Assembly (NCBI RefSeq): GCF_014650915.1
Contig: NZ_BMVW01000007.1
Location: forward strand, 62,001-126,000
Origin: Streptomyces poonensis
GTDB taxonomy: Bacteria > Actinomycetota > Actinomycetes > Streptomycetales > Streptomycetaceae
Direction: 5' to 3'
DNA: 64,000 bases
Below are positions 1 through 8,236 of the stretch, in pieces (position 1 is the first letter of the stretch; each line of letters starts with the position of its first letter). The position numbers and the translations under genes were made by a program. The notes beneath the pieces were generated by a model. The model had not been told where the DNA came from. It made no database searches and saw nothing but the letters and a program-made list of their open reading frames with translations.

Positions 1-739
1 GGTACCGGTACAGGGCGCGCCCCTCGGCCCGGTACCACTGGTGCGCCATCACCACCGCCGCCGCGATCTCGACCAGGTCCCCGCCGTAGTACATGAGCTG
101 CGACGCCAGGTGCAGGTCCGCCGCCGTGTACGCCGTGCCGGGCGGACCGGCGGCCCACAGACTCCTGGCGAGTACGGAGTGGGCCGCGGCGGCGGCGAGG
201 AGGGTCCCGGCGCGCAGCGGGAGCCCGGGGCGGTGCCGCAGCGGGTCCAGGGCCAGCACCGAGAACGCGAACAGCGTCCCGGCGGTGAAGAGGTGCGCGT
301 ACAGCAACGGACTGTGGTGCACGCCGGCCGGCAGCGGGGCCCGGTACAGCAGCCACAGCCCGCCGACGTCGATGACGGCCGCGACCGGCGGGAGGACGAG
401 GAAGCGCACCGCCCCCGTGCCCGTCAGCGCCACCAGCCCGCGCCGCACCGCGACGGGTACGGTCCGCAGGGCCAGTGTGACCGGCCGGGCCAGCACGACC
501 AGGAGCGGGGCCACCATGCCCGCGCCGAGGTGCGCGACCGTGTGCGCGGTGAACGGGGGCAGGTACGACCCCCAGGGCACCGCGACCGAGCAGACCAGCA
601 CGGCCCCGCCCAGCCAGCAGACGGCGTCCCGGCCCCGTGCCCACGTGTCACCGCGCCGCCGCAGCAGGCCGGCGGCGTACGTGTACAGCGCGCAGCACAG
701 GGCGGCGGAGACGGCGACGGCGGCGACGGCGGCGGTCAT
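1..739 (-). CDS. CtaG-like cytochrome c oxidase assembly membrane protein (3' end outside window)
   Basis: Reading leftwards from the ATG the protein begins MTAAVAAVAVSAALCCALYT and is almost entirely hydrophobic, with several membrane helices and histidine/tyrosine-rich turns such as the segment around HTVAHLGAGM and the late MYYGGDLVEIAAAVVMAHQW. This pattern fits the caa3_CtaG family, which helps copper delivery to or assembly of haem-copper oxidase in the cytoplasmic membrane. Its ATG overlaps the TGA of the DUF2243 gene by ATGA, so the two are co-translated. A DUF2243 plus CtaG-like pairing is common in actinomycetes. The gene runs off the left edge, so the C-terminus is not visible. The family call rests on the helix pattern and the neighbour. 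Confidence 0.75.
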   Translation of the reverse strand, partial: MTAAVAAVAVSAALCCALYTYAAGLLRRRGDTWARGRDAVCWLGGAVLVCSVAVPWGSYLPPFTAHTVAHLGAGMVAPLLVVLARPVTLALRTVPVAVRRGLVALTGTGAVRFLVLPPVAAVIDVGGLWLLYRAPLPAGVHHSPLLYAHLFTAGTLFAFSVLALDPLRHRPGLPLRAGTLLAAAAAHSVLARSLWAAGPPGTAYTAADLHLASQLMYYGGDLVEIAAAVVMAHQWYRAEGRALYRY

Positions 740-1227
740 GGCCGGGCGCCGCCCGCGTGGGCTTTCGCCCGGGCGCGGCGCGCCCGCAGCCACAGTGCCG
801 CCCCGGCGGCCAGGAACAGTACGGCGATTACGTTCCAGGTCCAGTCGTACGGCGCCGGATCGACGCCGTAACGGATCTGGTGCAGGCGCAGCACCTTGTG
901 CTGGATCGTCCCGTCGTACAGCTGGAAGCCGCCGATGCCGAGGCACACGCCCGACCACCAGGCCGGCCGCAGCAGACCGCCGCGGCGCCGCAGGTCGGCG
1001 TAGAGGAACAGTCCCGCCACCGTCGCCAGCCAGCTGCCCGCGTGGAAGAAGCCGTCCGAGACCAGGCCCACGTCGGAGGTCGACCTGTCGTAGAAGTGAT
1101 GCCAGTGCAGCAGCTGGTGGAAGACGGTCTCGTCCACGAACGCCGCCACCCCGAGCCCGACCAGCAGACCGCCGACCAGCGAACGGCCGCTCAGCGGTCC
1201 GCCGGCACCAGGGGGTGAGGGGGGCAT
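736..1227 (-). CDS. DUF2243 family membrane protein
   Basis: A 163-residue membrane protein with about four hydrophobic helices. It carries the family hallmarks: DETVFHQLLHWHHFYD near residue 30, GLVSDGFFHA, GGFQLYDGTIQHKVLRLHQIRY and a C-terminal WNVIAVLFLAAG. The conserved histidines suggest a metal or haem site in the membrane, but no function is established. The ATG at 1227 is chosen over an in-frame TTG at 1239 because GGAG lies about 7 nt upstream of it. It is the first gene of a two-gene unit with the CtaG-like gene, which it overlaps by 4 bp, so a role near the terminal oxidase is an inference. Confidence 0.85.
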   Translation of the reverse strand: MPPSPPGAGGPLSGRSLVGGLLVGLGVAAFVDETVFHQLLHWHHFYDRSTSDVGLVSDGFFHAGSWLATVAGLFLYADLRRRGGLLRPAWWSGVCLGIGGFQLYDGTIQHKVLRLHQIRYGVDPAPYDWTWNVIAVLFLAAGAALWLRARRARAKAHAGGARP

Positions 1228-1326
1228 CGAGGACTCCAAGGCGGTCGGCGGGGCGGTACCGGCCGGGCGGGGCCGACGTGGTCAGGGCCGCCGCCGAGTA
1301 CCCCCGCTTCCGGCGCGGAAACGACG

Positions 1327-2421
1327 TCAGGCGGGGTAAGCGTGCGTCTGGGCGGCCTTGACCGTGGCCCAGACGGTCGCTCCGGGGCGGAGACCCAGTT
1401 CGGCCGCGGCGACCGTGGTCAGATCGGCGGCCAGGGGCAGGTCGCCGGTCAGCGCGGTGCGGATCTGGTCGCCGTGGGTCTCCAGGCCGGTGACCTCGCA
1501 GCGCCAGAGGTTGCGGGCGCTGGACCCGGTGGGGCGGTCCCGGTGGAGGGTGACCGCGCCGGGCGGGAAGGCGACGAAGACCGGGCCGGTGAGGTCCTCG
1601 CTCGTCGTGATCGAGGCGCCGCCGTCGACGTGGACCGTGTGGCCCTCGGCCCGGCCCCGGTACAGGTTGAGGCCGACCAGGTGGGCGATGTAGTCGGTGC
1701 GGGGGCGGCGGGCGATGTCGGAGGGGGTGCCCTCCTGGACGGCGCGGCCGTTCTCGACGACGACGAGACGGTCGGCCAGCACCATGGCGTCCAGCGGGTC
1801 GTGTGTGACGAGGACGGCGACCGCCTCGAACTCGGCCAGGTGGTGGCGGAGCTGGGCGCGGACGTCGAGGCGGGTCCGGGCGTCCAGGGCGGCCAGCGGC
1901 TCGTCGAGGAGGAGCAGGCGCGGGTGGGTGGCCAGGGCGCGGGCGAGGGCGACGCGCTGGGCCTGGCCGCCGGAGAGGCGGCGGGGCTTGGCGCCGGCGT
2001 GGTCGGTGAGTCCCATGCGCTCCAGCCACGCGGCGGCCTGGGCACGCGCCTCCGCCTTGGTCGCGCCGTGGCAGCGGGGGCCGAAGGCGACGTTGTCCAG
2101 AGCGGACAGATGGGGGAAGAGCAGGTAGTCCTGGAAGACGACGCCGACCGGGCGGGACTCCGGCGGCGTACGGTCCAGCTCCGCGCCGTCGAGGCGGAGA
2201 TGGCCGTCGGTGAGCGGGACGAGTCCGGCGAGGGCGCGCAGGGCGGTCGTCTTGCCGGCGCCGTTGGGGCCGAGGAGCGCCACGACGTCACCCGGCGCCG
2301 CGGTCAGGGCCACGTCGAGGCGGAAGGCGCCGCGCTCGACGACCAGCCGTGCGTCGAGCCCCTCACCGGTCGGGGCGGGGGCACCGGCTCTGTTCCGCGT
2401 GGACTTCCCGGCGTCGTTCAC
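1327..2421 (-). CDS. modC: Molybdate ABC transporter ATP-binding protein ModC
   Basis: A 364-residue ATPase that energises molybdate import. Visible are Walker A GPNGAGKT near residue 53, the Q-loop in VVFQDYLLFPH, signature LSGGQAQRVALARAL, Walker B LLLLDEP followed by LAALD, and the switch histidine in VTHD. The last ~100 residues form a TOBE/mop-like domain (GLETHGDQIRTAL, then GLRPGATVWATVKA), typical of oxyanion importers. The GTG start overlaps the modB stop by GTGA. An upstream in-frame extension through modB is not coding. It is the last gene of the modABC operon, so regulation probably lies upstream of modA. Confidence 0.93.
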   Translation of the reverse strand: MNDAGKSTRNRAGAPAPTGEGLDARLVVERGAFRLDVALTAAPGDVVALLGPNGAGKTTALRALAGLVPLTDGHLRLDGAELDRTPPESRPVGVVFQDYLLFPHLSALDNVAFGPRCHGATKAEARAQAAAWLERMGLTDHAGAKPRRLSGGQAQRVALARALATHPRLLLLDEPLAALDARTRLDVRAQLRHHLAEFEAVAVLVTHDPLDAMVLADRLVVVENGRAVQEGTPSDIARRPRTDYIAHLVGLNLYRGRAEGHTVHVDGGASITTSEDLTGPVFVAFPPGAVTLHRDRPTGSSARNLWRCEVTGLETHGDQIRTALTGDLPLAADLTTVAAAELGLRPGATVWATVKAAQTHAYPA

Positions 2422-3308
2422 GAGGCGGTCATCCAGCGGTCGCGCAGCCCGGCCAGCACCGCGATCGACACGGCCAGCAGGACCAGGCCGAGGGCGATGG
2501 CGGTCTCCGGGTCGTTCTGGAGGGCGAGGTAGACGGCGAGGGGCATGGTCTGGGTACGGCCGGGGAAGTTGCCGGCGAAGGTGATCGTCGCGCCGAACTC
2601 GCCGAGCGCCCGCGCCCACGCCAGTACGGCACCGGCCGCGATGCCGGGGGCGATGAGCGGCAGGGTGACCCGGCGGAACGCGGTGAAGCGGGAGGCGCCC
2701 AGCGTCGTGGCCGCCTCCTCGTAACGGCGGTCGGCCGCGCGCAGCGTGCCCTCCACGCTGATGACCAGGAACGGCATCGCCACGAACGTCTCGGCGATCA
2801 CGACTCCGGTCATGGTGAACGGCAGCGTGATCCCGAACCAGGAGTCCAGCCACTGCCCGACGACCCCGTTGCGGCCCAGCGCCATCAGCAGGGCCACGCC
2901 GCCGACCACCGGGGGCAGCACCAGCGGCAGGGTGACCAGCGCCCGGACCAGGCCGCGCCCCGGGAACTCGACCCGGGCCAGCAGCCAGGCCAGCGGCACC
3001 CCGAGCACCAGACTCACCGCGGTCGCCGCCGTCGCGCAGACCAGGGACAGCCGCAGCGCCTGCCAGACCTCGGCACTGGTCAGCAGGTCGGGCATGCTGC
3101 GCCAGGGGGCCCGGACCAGCAGGGCGACGAGCGGGAGGACCAGGAACGCCAGGGCGACCAGCGCGGGCAGGAGGAGGGGGAGCGGGGCACCGCCGCGGAC
3201 GCGGTGTCGCCGGTCCCCACGCGCGCGAAGGCCCGTGCGGGAGCCCGTACGAAGGCCCGCGCGGGAGCCCGTACGGGGGTCGGTCCTGCCCGGCGGCGGG
3301 GACGTCAC
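2418..3308 (-). CDS. modB: Molybdate ABC transporter permease ModB
   Basis: A 296-residue inner-membrane permease with six predicted helices after a basic N-terminus. The permease EAA loop is clear: YEEAATTLGASRFTAFRRVTLPLIAPGI, followed by ARALGEFGATITFAGN, the motif shared by ModB and CysT/W proteins. The GTG start overlaps the modA stop by GTGA, and its own stop overlaps modC the same way. The first ~30 residues are an unusual Thr-Gly-Ser-Arg repeat (RTGSRAGLRTGSRTGLRARG), encoded by two near-identical 24-bp direct repeats at 3226-3249 and 3250-3273. Most ModB proteins lack this, so it may be a lineage-specific tail or the true start may lie further in. Confidence 0.92.
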   Translation of the reverse strand: MTSPPPGRTDPRTGSRAGLRTGSRTGLRARGDRRHRVRGGAPLPLLLPALVALAFLVLPLVALLVRAPWRSMPDLLTSAEVWQALRLSLVCATAATAVSLVLGVPLAWLLARVEFPGRGLVRALVTLPLVLPPVVGGVALLMALGRNGVVGQWLDSWFGITLPFTMTGVVIAETFVAMPFLVISVEGTLRAADRRYEEAATTLGASRFTAFRRVTLPLIAPGIAAGAVLAWARALGEFGATITFAGNFPGRTQTMPLAVYLALQNDPETAIALGLVLLAVSIAVLAGLRDRWMTAS

Positions 3309-4135
3309 GGCTTGCGGAACCCGGCCTCGGTGAGGACCTCCTGGCCTTCGGCGGACCGCACCAGTTCGACGAACGCCTTCGCCGCGTCGGCGTTCCGCGC
3401 GTCCTTCAGCAGGGCGATGGGGTAGTCGTTGACGGCGTCGGCGGCCTCGGGGAAGTCCACGCCCTCCACCTTGTCACCCGCCGCCTCCACATCGGTCTTG
3501 TAGACGACCGCGGCGTCGGCCTCCTTCAGCACCACCTTGTTGAGGGCGGACTTGACGTCCTGCTCGTAGGAGACCGGTGTGAGCTCGATGCCGCCGGCCT
3601 CGAGGGCCTTCCGAGCGGCGGCACCGCACGGCACCTCCTCGGCGCACAGCACGACCTTCAGACCGGACTCGGTGAGGTCCTTCAGGGAGGAGATGCCGTC
3701 CGGGTTGCCCGGCAGGGTGGCGATCTCCAGCTGGTTGCGCACGAAGGTGGCGGGCGTGCCGGCGGCGTCCCCCGCGTCGGTGACGACCTGCATCGTCCCG
3801 GGGCTGGCCGAGGCGAACACATCGGCCGGCGCGCCACCGGTGATGCTCGCGGCGAGGGTGTCGCTGCCGCCGAAGCTGAAGGTGACCTTCGTACCCGGGT
3901 GGGCCTTCTCGAACTCCTCGCCCAGCGTCGTGAAGCTCTCCTTCAGCGAGGCGGCGGCGAAGACGGTCACCTCGCCGGACAGCTCGTCCGAGGAGCCGGA
4001 CGACGAGCCGGACGAGGAGCCGGACGAGGAGTCGTCGGAGCCGGAGGAGGAACAGGCGCTCAGGGCCAGCAGCGCGGCGGCGCCCGCACCGGTCACCTGA
4101 AGCGTCCGGCGGGTCCGACGCGCGGAACGGGTCAT
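3305..4135 (-). CDS. modA: Molybdate-binding lipoprotein ModA
   Basis: A 276-residue extracellular substrate-binding lipoprotein. The basic start MTRSARRTRRTLQVTG leads into a hydrophobic stretch and lipobox LSAC, then a Ser/Gly/Asp spacer. The mature part opens EVTVFAAASLKESFTTLG, carries GGSDTLAASI and ADVFASASPGTM, and ends with VELVRSAEGQEVLTEAGF, all diagnostic for ModA. The ATG at 4135 is preferred to an in-frame start 12 codons earlier because it gives a normal signal peptide. It heads the modABC operon and lies 160 bp downstream of the MerR/Mop regulator on the same strand. Confidence 0.94.
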   Translation of the reverse strand: MTRSARRTRRTLQVTGAGAAALLALSACSSSGSDDSSSGSSSGSSSGSSDELSGEVTVFAAASLKESFTTLGEEFEKAHPGTKVTFSFGGSDTLAASITGGAPADVFASASPGTMQVVTDAGDAAGTPATFVRNQLEIATLPGNPDGISSLKDLTESGLKVVLCAEEVPCGAAARKALEAGGIELTPVSYEQDVKSALNKVVLKEADAAVVYKTDVEAAGDKVEGVDFPEAADAVNDYPIALLKDARNADAAKAFVELVRSAEGQEVLTEAGFRKP

Positions 4136-4295
4136 CACGGGTTGGCTCCCTCTGGCGCTACGAGTGCACACGTCGATGATTCTGACGCAACTGCGAGGGA
4201 AAAGTCTCCTGGATCATCGCATCAGCGTGCTGTTCCGCTCCGCGTCTTGGCATGTGCGTTCGCACGGGAGGGAACGACCGTGGAGGCGGCTCCGC
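4136..4295 (-). promoter_or_regulatory. Leader/promoter region of modABC
   Basis: The 160 bp between the Mop-type regulator and modA contains a pair of inverted 7-mers, CGATGAT and ATCATCG, about 30 bp apart (about 4175-4220). No canonical ModE box was recognised. The region is a plausible site for molybdate-dependent control by the adjacent regulator, but that is inference. Confidence 0.35.
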
Positions 4296-4691
4296 TCACA
4301 CGCGGTCGATGTGCACGTTCGTCGACTTCACCCGGGCGGTGGCCTCCATGCCGACCTCCAGTCCCAGTTCCTCCACGGCCTCCCGCGTGAGCAGCGACAC
4401 CAGCCGGTGCGGGCCGGCCTGGATCTCCACCTGTGCGGCGACATCGCCGAGCTTGACCGCGATGACGATGCCGGGGAAGGCGTTGCGGACCGACGTGTAA
4501 GAGACGTCCTCCTCACCGCTCCCGCCCTTGGCGAGCTCCACGGAGAAGGCGGCCAGGTCCTTCCCGTCGATGAGCCGCCTCCCGCCCTCGTCGCGATGGG
4601 TGGCCACCCGGCCCGCGTCCGCCCACCGCCGCGCGGTGTCCGGACTCACGCCGAGCAGCCGTGCCGCCTGGCCGATCGTGTATGACTGCAT
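4296..4691 (-). CDS. MerR/excisionase-type HTH protein fused to a molybdate-binding TOBE (Mop) domain
   Basis: A 131-residue two-domain protein. Residues 1-50 form a helix-turn-helix (YTIGQAARLLGVSPDTARRWADAGRV, then GGRRLIDGKDLAAF). Residues ~63-131 form a single Mop/TOBE domain (SVRNAFPGIVIAVKLGDVAAQVEIQAG, then VGMEATARVKSTNVHI), the fold that binds molybdate or tungstate oligomerically. It lies directly upstream of modABC on the same strand, so it is very likely the molybdate-sensing regulator of that operon. It replaces classical ModE, which has a LysR-like HTH and two Mop domains. ATG 4691 is used; an in-frame TTG lies three codons upstream. Confidence 0.88.
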   Translation of the reverse strand: MQSYTIGQAARLLGVSPDTARRWADAGRVATHRDEGGRRLIDGKDLAAFSVELAKGGSGEEDVSYTSVRNAFPGIVIAVKLGDVAAQVEIQAGPHRLVSLLTREAVEELGLEVGMEATARVKSTNVHIDRV

Positions 4692-4753
4692 GCGCGCCAA
4701 GATAGGTCAGTGACGGCAGCGGGCGAGAGCGGGCGGGGACGTCGGGAGCCAGG

Positions 4754-5761
4754 TCAGGGCCACACCAGGCAGTACGGCTGATGCCCCGCCTCGTGCAGCC
4801 GGTGACTGAAGTCCTGCCACTCGTGGAGCAGTTGGTACACGTTGAACGCGTCGCGGGGGCCGCCGCGGTCCGGGACCGTGGACCAGATGAAGGCCGCCGC
4901 GCCGACCGCCTCCTCGCCGATGCCGCGGAGCGGGTCGACGACCGTCATGGGGAGCTTCACGACCGCGTAGTCGGGGTGGAGGACCACCAGTTCCAGCGGG
5001 GGCACCTTGTGCAGCGGCACGCCTTCGATGCCGGTCAGCACCATGGCCGCCATCGTCTCCGGCTTGATCTTGGTGAACATGCCGTTCATGCCGAGCTCGT
5101 CGCCGCCGAGTTCCTCGGGCCGCATCGAGATCGGGACGCGGGCCGCCGTCGCGCCGTCCGGCGCGCCGAAGTACTTGTACGTCACCCCCACCCGACCACC
5201 ATTCCTGCTCCCTGCCCGGAGCCGGTCGGCGATGCGGTCCGCCGGGTCGATGCGGTCGACACGGTCCGCTCGGCCCCTCCGGTCCGCCCGTCCCTTCCGG
5301 CCCGCGCGGTTGGTCCTGCCGGTCTGATCCATACGGTCCATACCGTCCATACGGCCCGCAAGGTCGATTCGCTCAGGATCAGTGCCGCCCTGCTGCGGAG
5401 CGGCGGGATGCGGCGGTGCCGGAGGCACGGGACCCGACGGTACCGAGGAGCCCTGCGGGGCCACGGGGCCCTGCGGAGCCACGGAGCCCTGCGGGGCCAC
5501 GGGGCCCTGGGGGAACGGTGCGCCCTGGGAACCTGACGAGGGGAGGGGACCTGACGATGTCTGAGGGCCCGGCGATGCCTGAGGACCGGGCGATCCGGGC
5601 GATGCCTGAGGACCGGGGGATGTCTGCGGACCCGGCGATTTCTGCCGCGCCTCGCCCCGTGTCTCGGTCGATTCCTCCGCCTCGCGCCGGTGCCTTCCCC
5701 GCCGGGCACGCCGCGGACCGAGGTCATCGGTCCCCTCGCCCAGTCCGCCACCGCGATGCAT
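4754..5761 (-). CDS. Conserved hypothetical protein with a repetitive Pro/Gln/Ser and Arg/Asp N-terminal half
   Basis: A 335-residue protein in two parts. Residues ~35-200 are low complexity: collagen-like Pro-Gln-Gly/Ser runs (QGPVAPQGSVAPQGPVAPQG), then Met-Asp and Arg-Ala-Asp repeats. The last ~140 residues are a compact, clearly selected domain beginning VTYKYFGAPDGATAARVP and ending HRLHEAGHQPYCLVWP. I do not recognise a named family for it. It is transcribed divergently from hemL. The repeats are mirrored in DNA as tandem ~12- and ~24-bp units (about 5440-5520 and 5560-5640), so the segment is probably length-variable between strains. The start is uncertain: an internal GTG just before VTYKYF would give the domain alone. 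Confidence 0.7.
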   Translation of the reverse strand: MHRGGGLGEGTDDLGPRRARRGRHRREAEESTETRGEARQKSPGPQTSPGPQASPGSPGPQASPGPQTSSGPLPSSGSQGAPFPQGPVAPQGSVAPQGPVAPQGSSVPSGPVPPAPPHPAAPQQGGTDPERIDLAGRMDGMDRMDQTGRTNRAGRKGRADRRGRADRVDRIDPADRIADRLRAGSRNGGRVGVTYKYFGAPDGATAARVPISMRPEELGGDELGMNGMFTKIKPETMAAMVLTGIEGVPLHKVPPLELVVLHPDYAVVKLPMTVVDPLRGIGEEAVGAAAFIWSTVPDRGGPRDAFNVYQLLHEWQDFSHRLHEAGHQPYCLVWP

Positions 5762-5901
5762 ATCTCCACCCGACTGCTTTTCTAGGAGGCGTGGCCCCCG
5801 CTGCGCAACCCGATCATCGTGTCAGTTGACCTCCCCCGCGGTCACGCGCCGAAACGTGCGTGGAAACACCAGTCCGCGGGATTCCCCAAGCCTCTGACAC
5901 C

Positions 5902-7221
5902 ATGGCTTGTGTGAGCTATCCGTTCGATGCCCCAGTTTCGCAGAATCTCTTCGAGCGCGCGGCGGCCGTGACGCCCGGCGGCGTGAACTCTCCGGTGCGC
6001 GCCTTCGGCGCCGTGGGCGGTACGCCCCGGTTCATGGTGTCCGGTACCGGTCCCTATCTGACCGACGCCGACGGCCGCGAGTACGTCGACCTCGTGTGCT
6101 CGTGGGGACCCATGATCCTCGGGCACACCCACCCGGAGGTCGTCGCGGCCGTGCAGGAGGCCGTCGCACGCGGCACCTCCTTCGGTACGCCCGCCGAGGG
6201 CGAGGTCGCGCTCGCCGAGGAGATGGTCGCCCGCGTCGAGCCCCTCGACCGGGTGCGGCTCGTTTCGAGCGGTACCGAGGCCACCATGTCCGCCATCCGG
6301 CTGGCCCGCGGGTTCACCCGGCGGTCCAAGGTGATCAAGTTCGCCGGGTGCTACCACGGGCACGTCGACGCGCTGCTCGCGTCGGCCGGCAGCGGGGTCG
6401 CGACCTTCGCGCTGCCCGACACCCCGGGCGTCACCGGTGCCCAGGCCGGCGACACCATCGTGCTGCCGTACAACGACCTCGACGCCGTGCACGCCGCCTT
6501 CGCCGCCCACCCCGGCGAGATCGCCTGCGTCATCACCGAGGCCTCGCCCGGCAACATGGGCGTCGTACCGCCGCTGCCCGGCTTCAACCAGGGGCTGAAG
6601 GACGCCTGCGCCGCGAACGGCGCGCTCTACATCTCCGACGAGGTCATGACGGGCTTCCGGACCAGCCGCGCCGGGTGGTTCGGGGTCGACGGGGTGCGCC
6701 CCGACCTGATGACCTTCGGCAAGGTGATGGGCGGCGGCTTCCCGGCCGCGGCCTTCGGCGGCCGTGCCGACGTGATGGCCCACCTCGCGCCCGCCGGTCC
6801 CGTCTACCAGGCCGGCACGCTCTCCGGGAACCCGGTCGCGACCGCCGCCGGCCTCACCCAGCTGCGGCTGCTGGACGACGCGGCGTACACCAAGCTCGAC
6901 GCCGTCTCCCAGCAGATCCAGGCGCTGGTCTCGGAGGCGCTCACCAAGGAGGGCGTGGCGCACACGCTGCAGACGGCCTCCAACATGTTCTCCGTCTTCT
7001 TCACCGACCGCCCGGTGCGCAACTACGACGACGCCAAGGCGCAGGACACCTTCCGCTTCAACGCCTTCTTCCACTCGATGCTGTCGCAGGGCGTCTACCT
7101 GCCGCCGTCGTCGTTCGAGGTGTGGTTCGTGTCCACCGCGCACGACGAGCGCGCGGTCCAGCGGATCGCCGACGCCCTCCCGGCGGCGGCGCGGGCAGCG
7201 GCGGAGGCCACGGCAGCATGA
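5902..7221 (+). CDS. hemL: Glutamate-1-semialdehyde 2,1-aminomutase HemL
   Basis: A ~440-residue class-III aminotransferase-fold enzyme that converts glutamate-1-semialdehyde to 5-aminolevulinate, the precursor of all tetrapyrroles, using PLP in the cytosol. Family marks are VTPGGVNSPVRAFGAVGGTP, the phosphate-binding SSGTEATMSAIRLARG, YHGHVDALLASAGSG, DEVMTGFR and the PLP lysine in TFGKVMGGGFP (about residue 274). The start could be this ATG or the GTG at 5911 (VSYPFDAPVSQ), which better matches the conserved N-terminus. Its TGA overlaps the next gene by ATGA. Linkage to the cytochrome c maturation genes 2.4 kb downstream makes a haem/cytochrome neighbourhood. Confidence 0.96.
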   Translation: MACVSYPFDAPVSQNLFERAAAVTPGGVNSPVRAFGAVGGTPRFMVSGTGPYLTDADGREYVDLVCSWGPMILGHTHPEVVAAVQEAVARGTSFGTPAEGEVALAEEMVARVEPLDRVRLVSSGTEATMSAIRLARGFTRRSKVIKFAGCYHGHVDALLASAGSGVATFALPDTPGVTGAQAGDTIVLPYNDLDAVHAAFAAHPGEIACVITEASPGNMGVVPPLPGFNQGLKDACAANGALYISDEVMTGFRTSRAGWFGVDGVRPDLMTFGKVMGGGFPAAAFGGRADVMAHLAPAGPVYQAGTLSGNPVATAAGLTQLRLLDDAAYTKLDAVSQQIQALVSEALTKEGVAHTLQTASNMFSVFFTDRPVRNYDDAKAQDTFRFNAFFHSMLSQGVYLPPSSFEVWFVSTAHDERAVQRIADALPAAARAAAEATAA

Positions 7222-7892
7222 GTGACGTCACCGTCGTCCACCTGATGCGGCACGGAGAGGTCGCCAACCCCGACGGCATCCTCTACGGCCGCCTGCCCGG
7301 CTACCACCTCTCCGACCTCGGTCGCCGTATGGCCGACCGGGTCGCCGAGCACCTGTCCTCCCGGGACGTCACATACGTCGCGGCGTCCCCGCTGGAGCGA
7401 GCCCAGGAGACGGCGACCCCGATCGCCAAGGCGCACGGTCTCGACCTCGCGACCGACGAGCGGCTGATCGAGGCCGACAACGTCTTCCAGGGCAAGACCT
7501 TCGGCGTCGGCGACGGCGCGCTGCGGCGGCCCGGGAACTGGAAGCACCTGACCAACCCGTTCCGCCCGTCCTGGGGCGAGCCCTACGCCGACCAGGTCAT
7601 ACGGATGATGGCCGCGCTGGACGCGGCGAAGGACGCGGCCCGGGGGCACGAGGCCGTCGTGGTCAGCCACCAGCTGCCGATCTGGATCGTGCGGTCGCAC
7701 GTCGAGCGCCGGCGGCTGTGGCACGACCCGCGCAGGCGGCAGTGCACGCTCGCGTCGCTGACCACGTTCACGTACCAGGACGACAAGATCGTGTCCGTGG
7801 GGTACAGCGAGCCCGCCCGTGATCTGGTGCCGGCGCATCTGCTGGCGGGGGCGAAGCCGGTGAAGGGGAAGGACAAGGCCTTCGGAGCGTGA
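7218..7892 (+). CDS. Histidine phosphatase (phosphoglycerate mutase-like) family protein
   Basis: A 224-residue protein of the histidine phosphatase superfamily. The catalytic RHG motif sits at the N-terminus (VVHLMRHGEVANPDGILYGRLPGYHLSDLG), followed by the SPLERAQETATPIA segment and the second catalytic histidine in EAVVVSHQLPIWIVR. It overlaps hemL by ATGA and is surely co-translated with it. This hemL-phosphatase pairing is conserved in streptomycetes, but the substrate is not known to me. Phosphoglycerate mutase activity should not be assumed. Confidence 0.9.
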   Translation: MSDVTVVHLMRHGEVANPDGILYGRLPGYHLSDLGRRMADRVAEHLSSRDVTYVAASPLERAQETATPIAKAHGLDLATDERLIEADNVFQGKTFGVGDGALRRPGNWKHLTNPFRPSWGEPYADQVIRMMAALDAAKDAARGHEAVVVSHQLPIWIVRSHVERRRLWHDPRRRQCTLASLTTFTYQDDKIVSVGYSEPARDLVPAHLLAGAKPVKGKDKAFGA

Positions 7893-7950
7893 GCGCTCCG
7901 CTGGGTCGGGTGGGGGCGCGGTAGGGGTGCCGGGTTGATGTTGTAGGGCG

Positions 7951-8060
7951 GCTGCGGGTTTGTTGTGGTTGCTCGCGCAGTTCCCCGCGCCCCTAAGGGG
8001 CTGCGCCCCCTTACCGGGCATGCGCCCCTTACCGGGCGCATCGCCCCCTTTGGGCGTGTC
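7951..8060. repeat. Streptomyces-type intergenic repeat with small GC hairpins
   Basis: The 344-bp gap after the phosphatase gene holds a stretch containing GCTCGCGCAGTTCCCCGCGC followed by GCCCC-taa-GGGGC (7989-8001). Two tandem copies of a unit close to GCGCCCCTTACCGGGC follow. From memory, nearly identical GCGCAGTTCCCCGCGCCCC elements recur in many Streptomyces intergenic regions. The hairpins may also act as the terminator of the hemL operon. The rest of the gap up to 8236 holds the promoter and leader of the lipoprotein gene and no ORF that I can support. Confidence 0.6.
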
Positions 8061-8236
8061 TACGGCCGCGCCCCCGGCGTACGCCTCGTTACAAAGCGTA
8101 CACAAGCGGCATCTAAGCGTTTCTCTGTAAAGGTCGGGAAATAATCCCCGCACTGGCGGAACTTCGTCCCTCGTGGCGCCCTCTCCATTGGTGTCCTTTC
8201 GGCCACGGGGGACGGCGTACGACCAAGGGGGATGCA

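Noticed and set aside
5907..7217. Upstream extension of the phosphatase gene through hemL
   Set aside because: Wrong frame of hemL; the ATG at 7218 with ATGA overlap is the natural start.
7221..7892. Assigning phosphoglycerate mutase activity to the gene after hemL
   Set aside because: Only superfamily motifs are visible; many members are phosphatases with other substrates.
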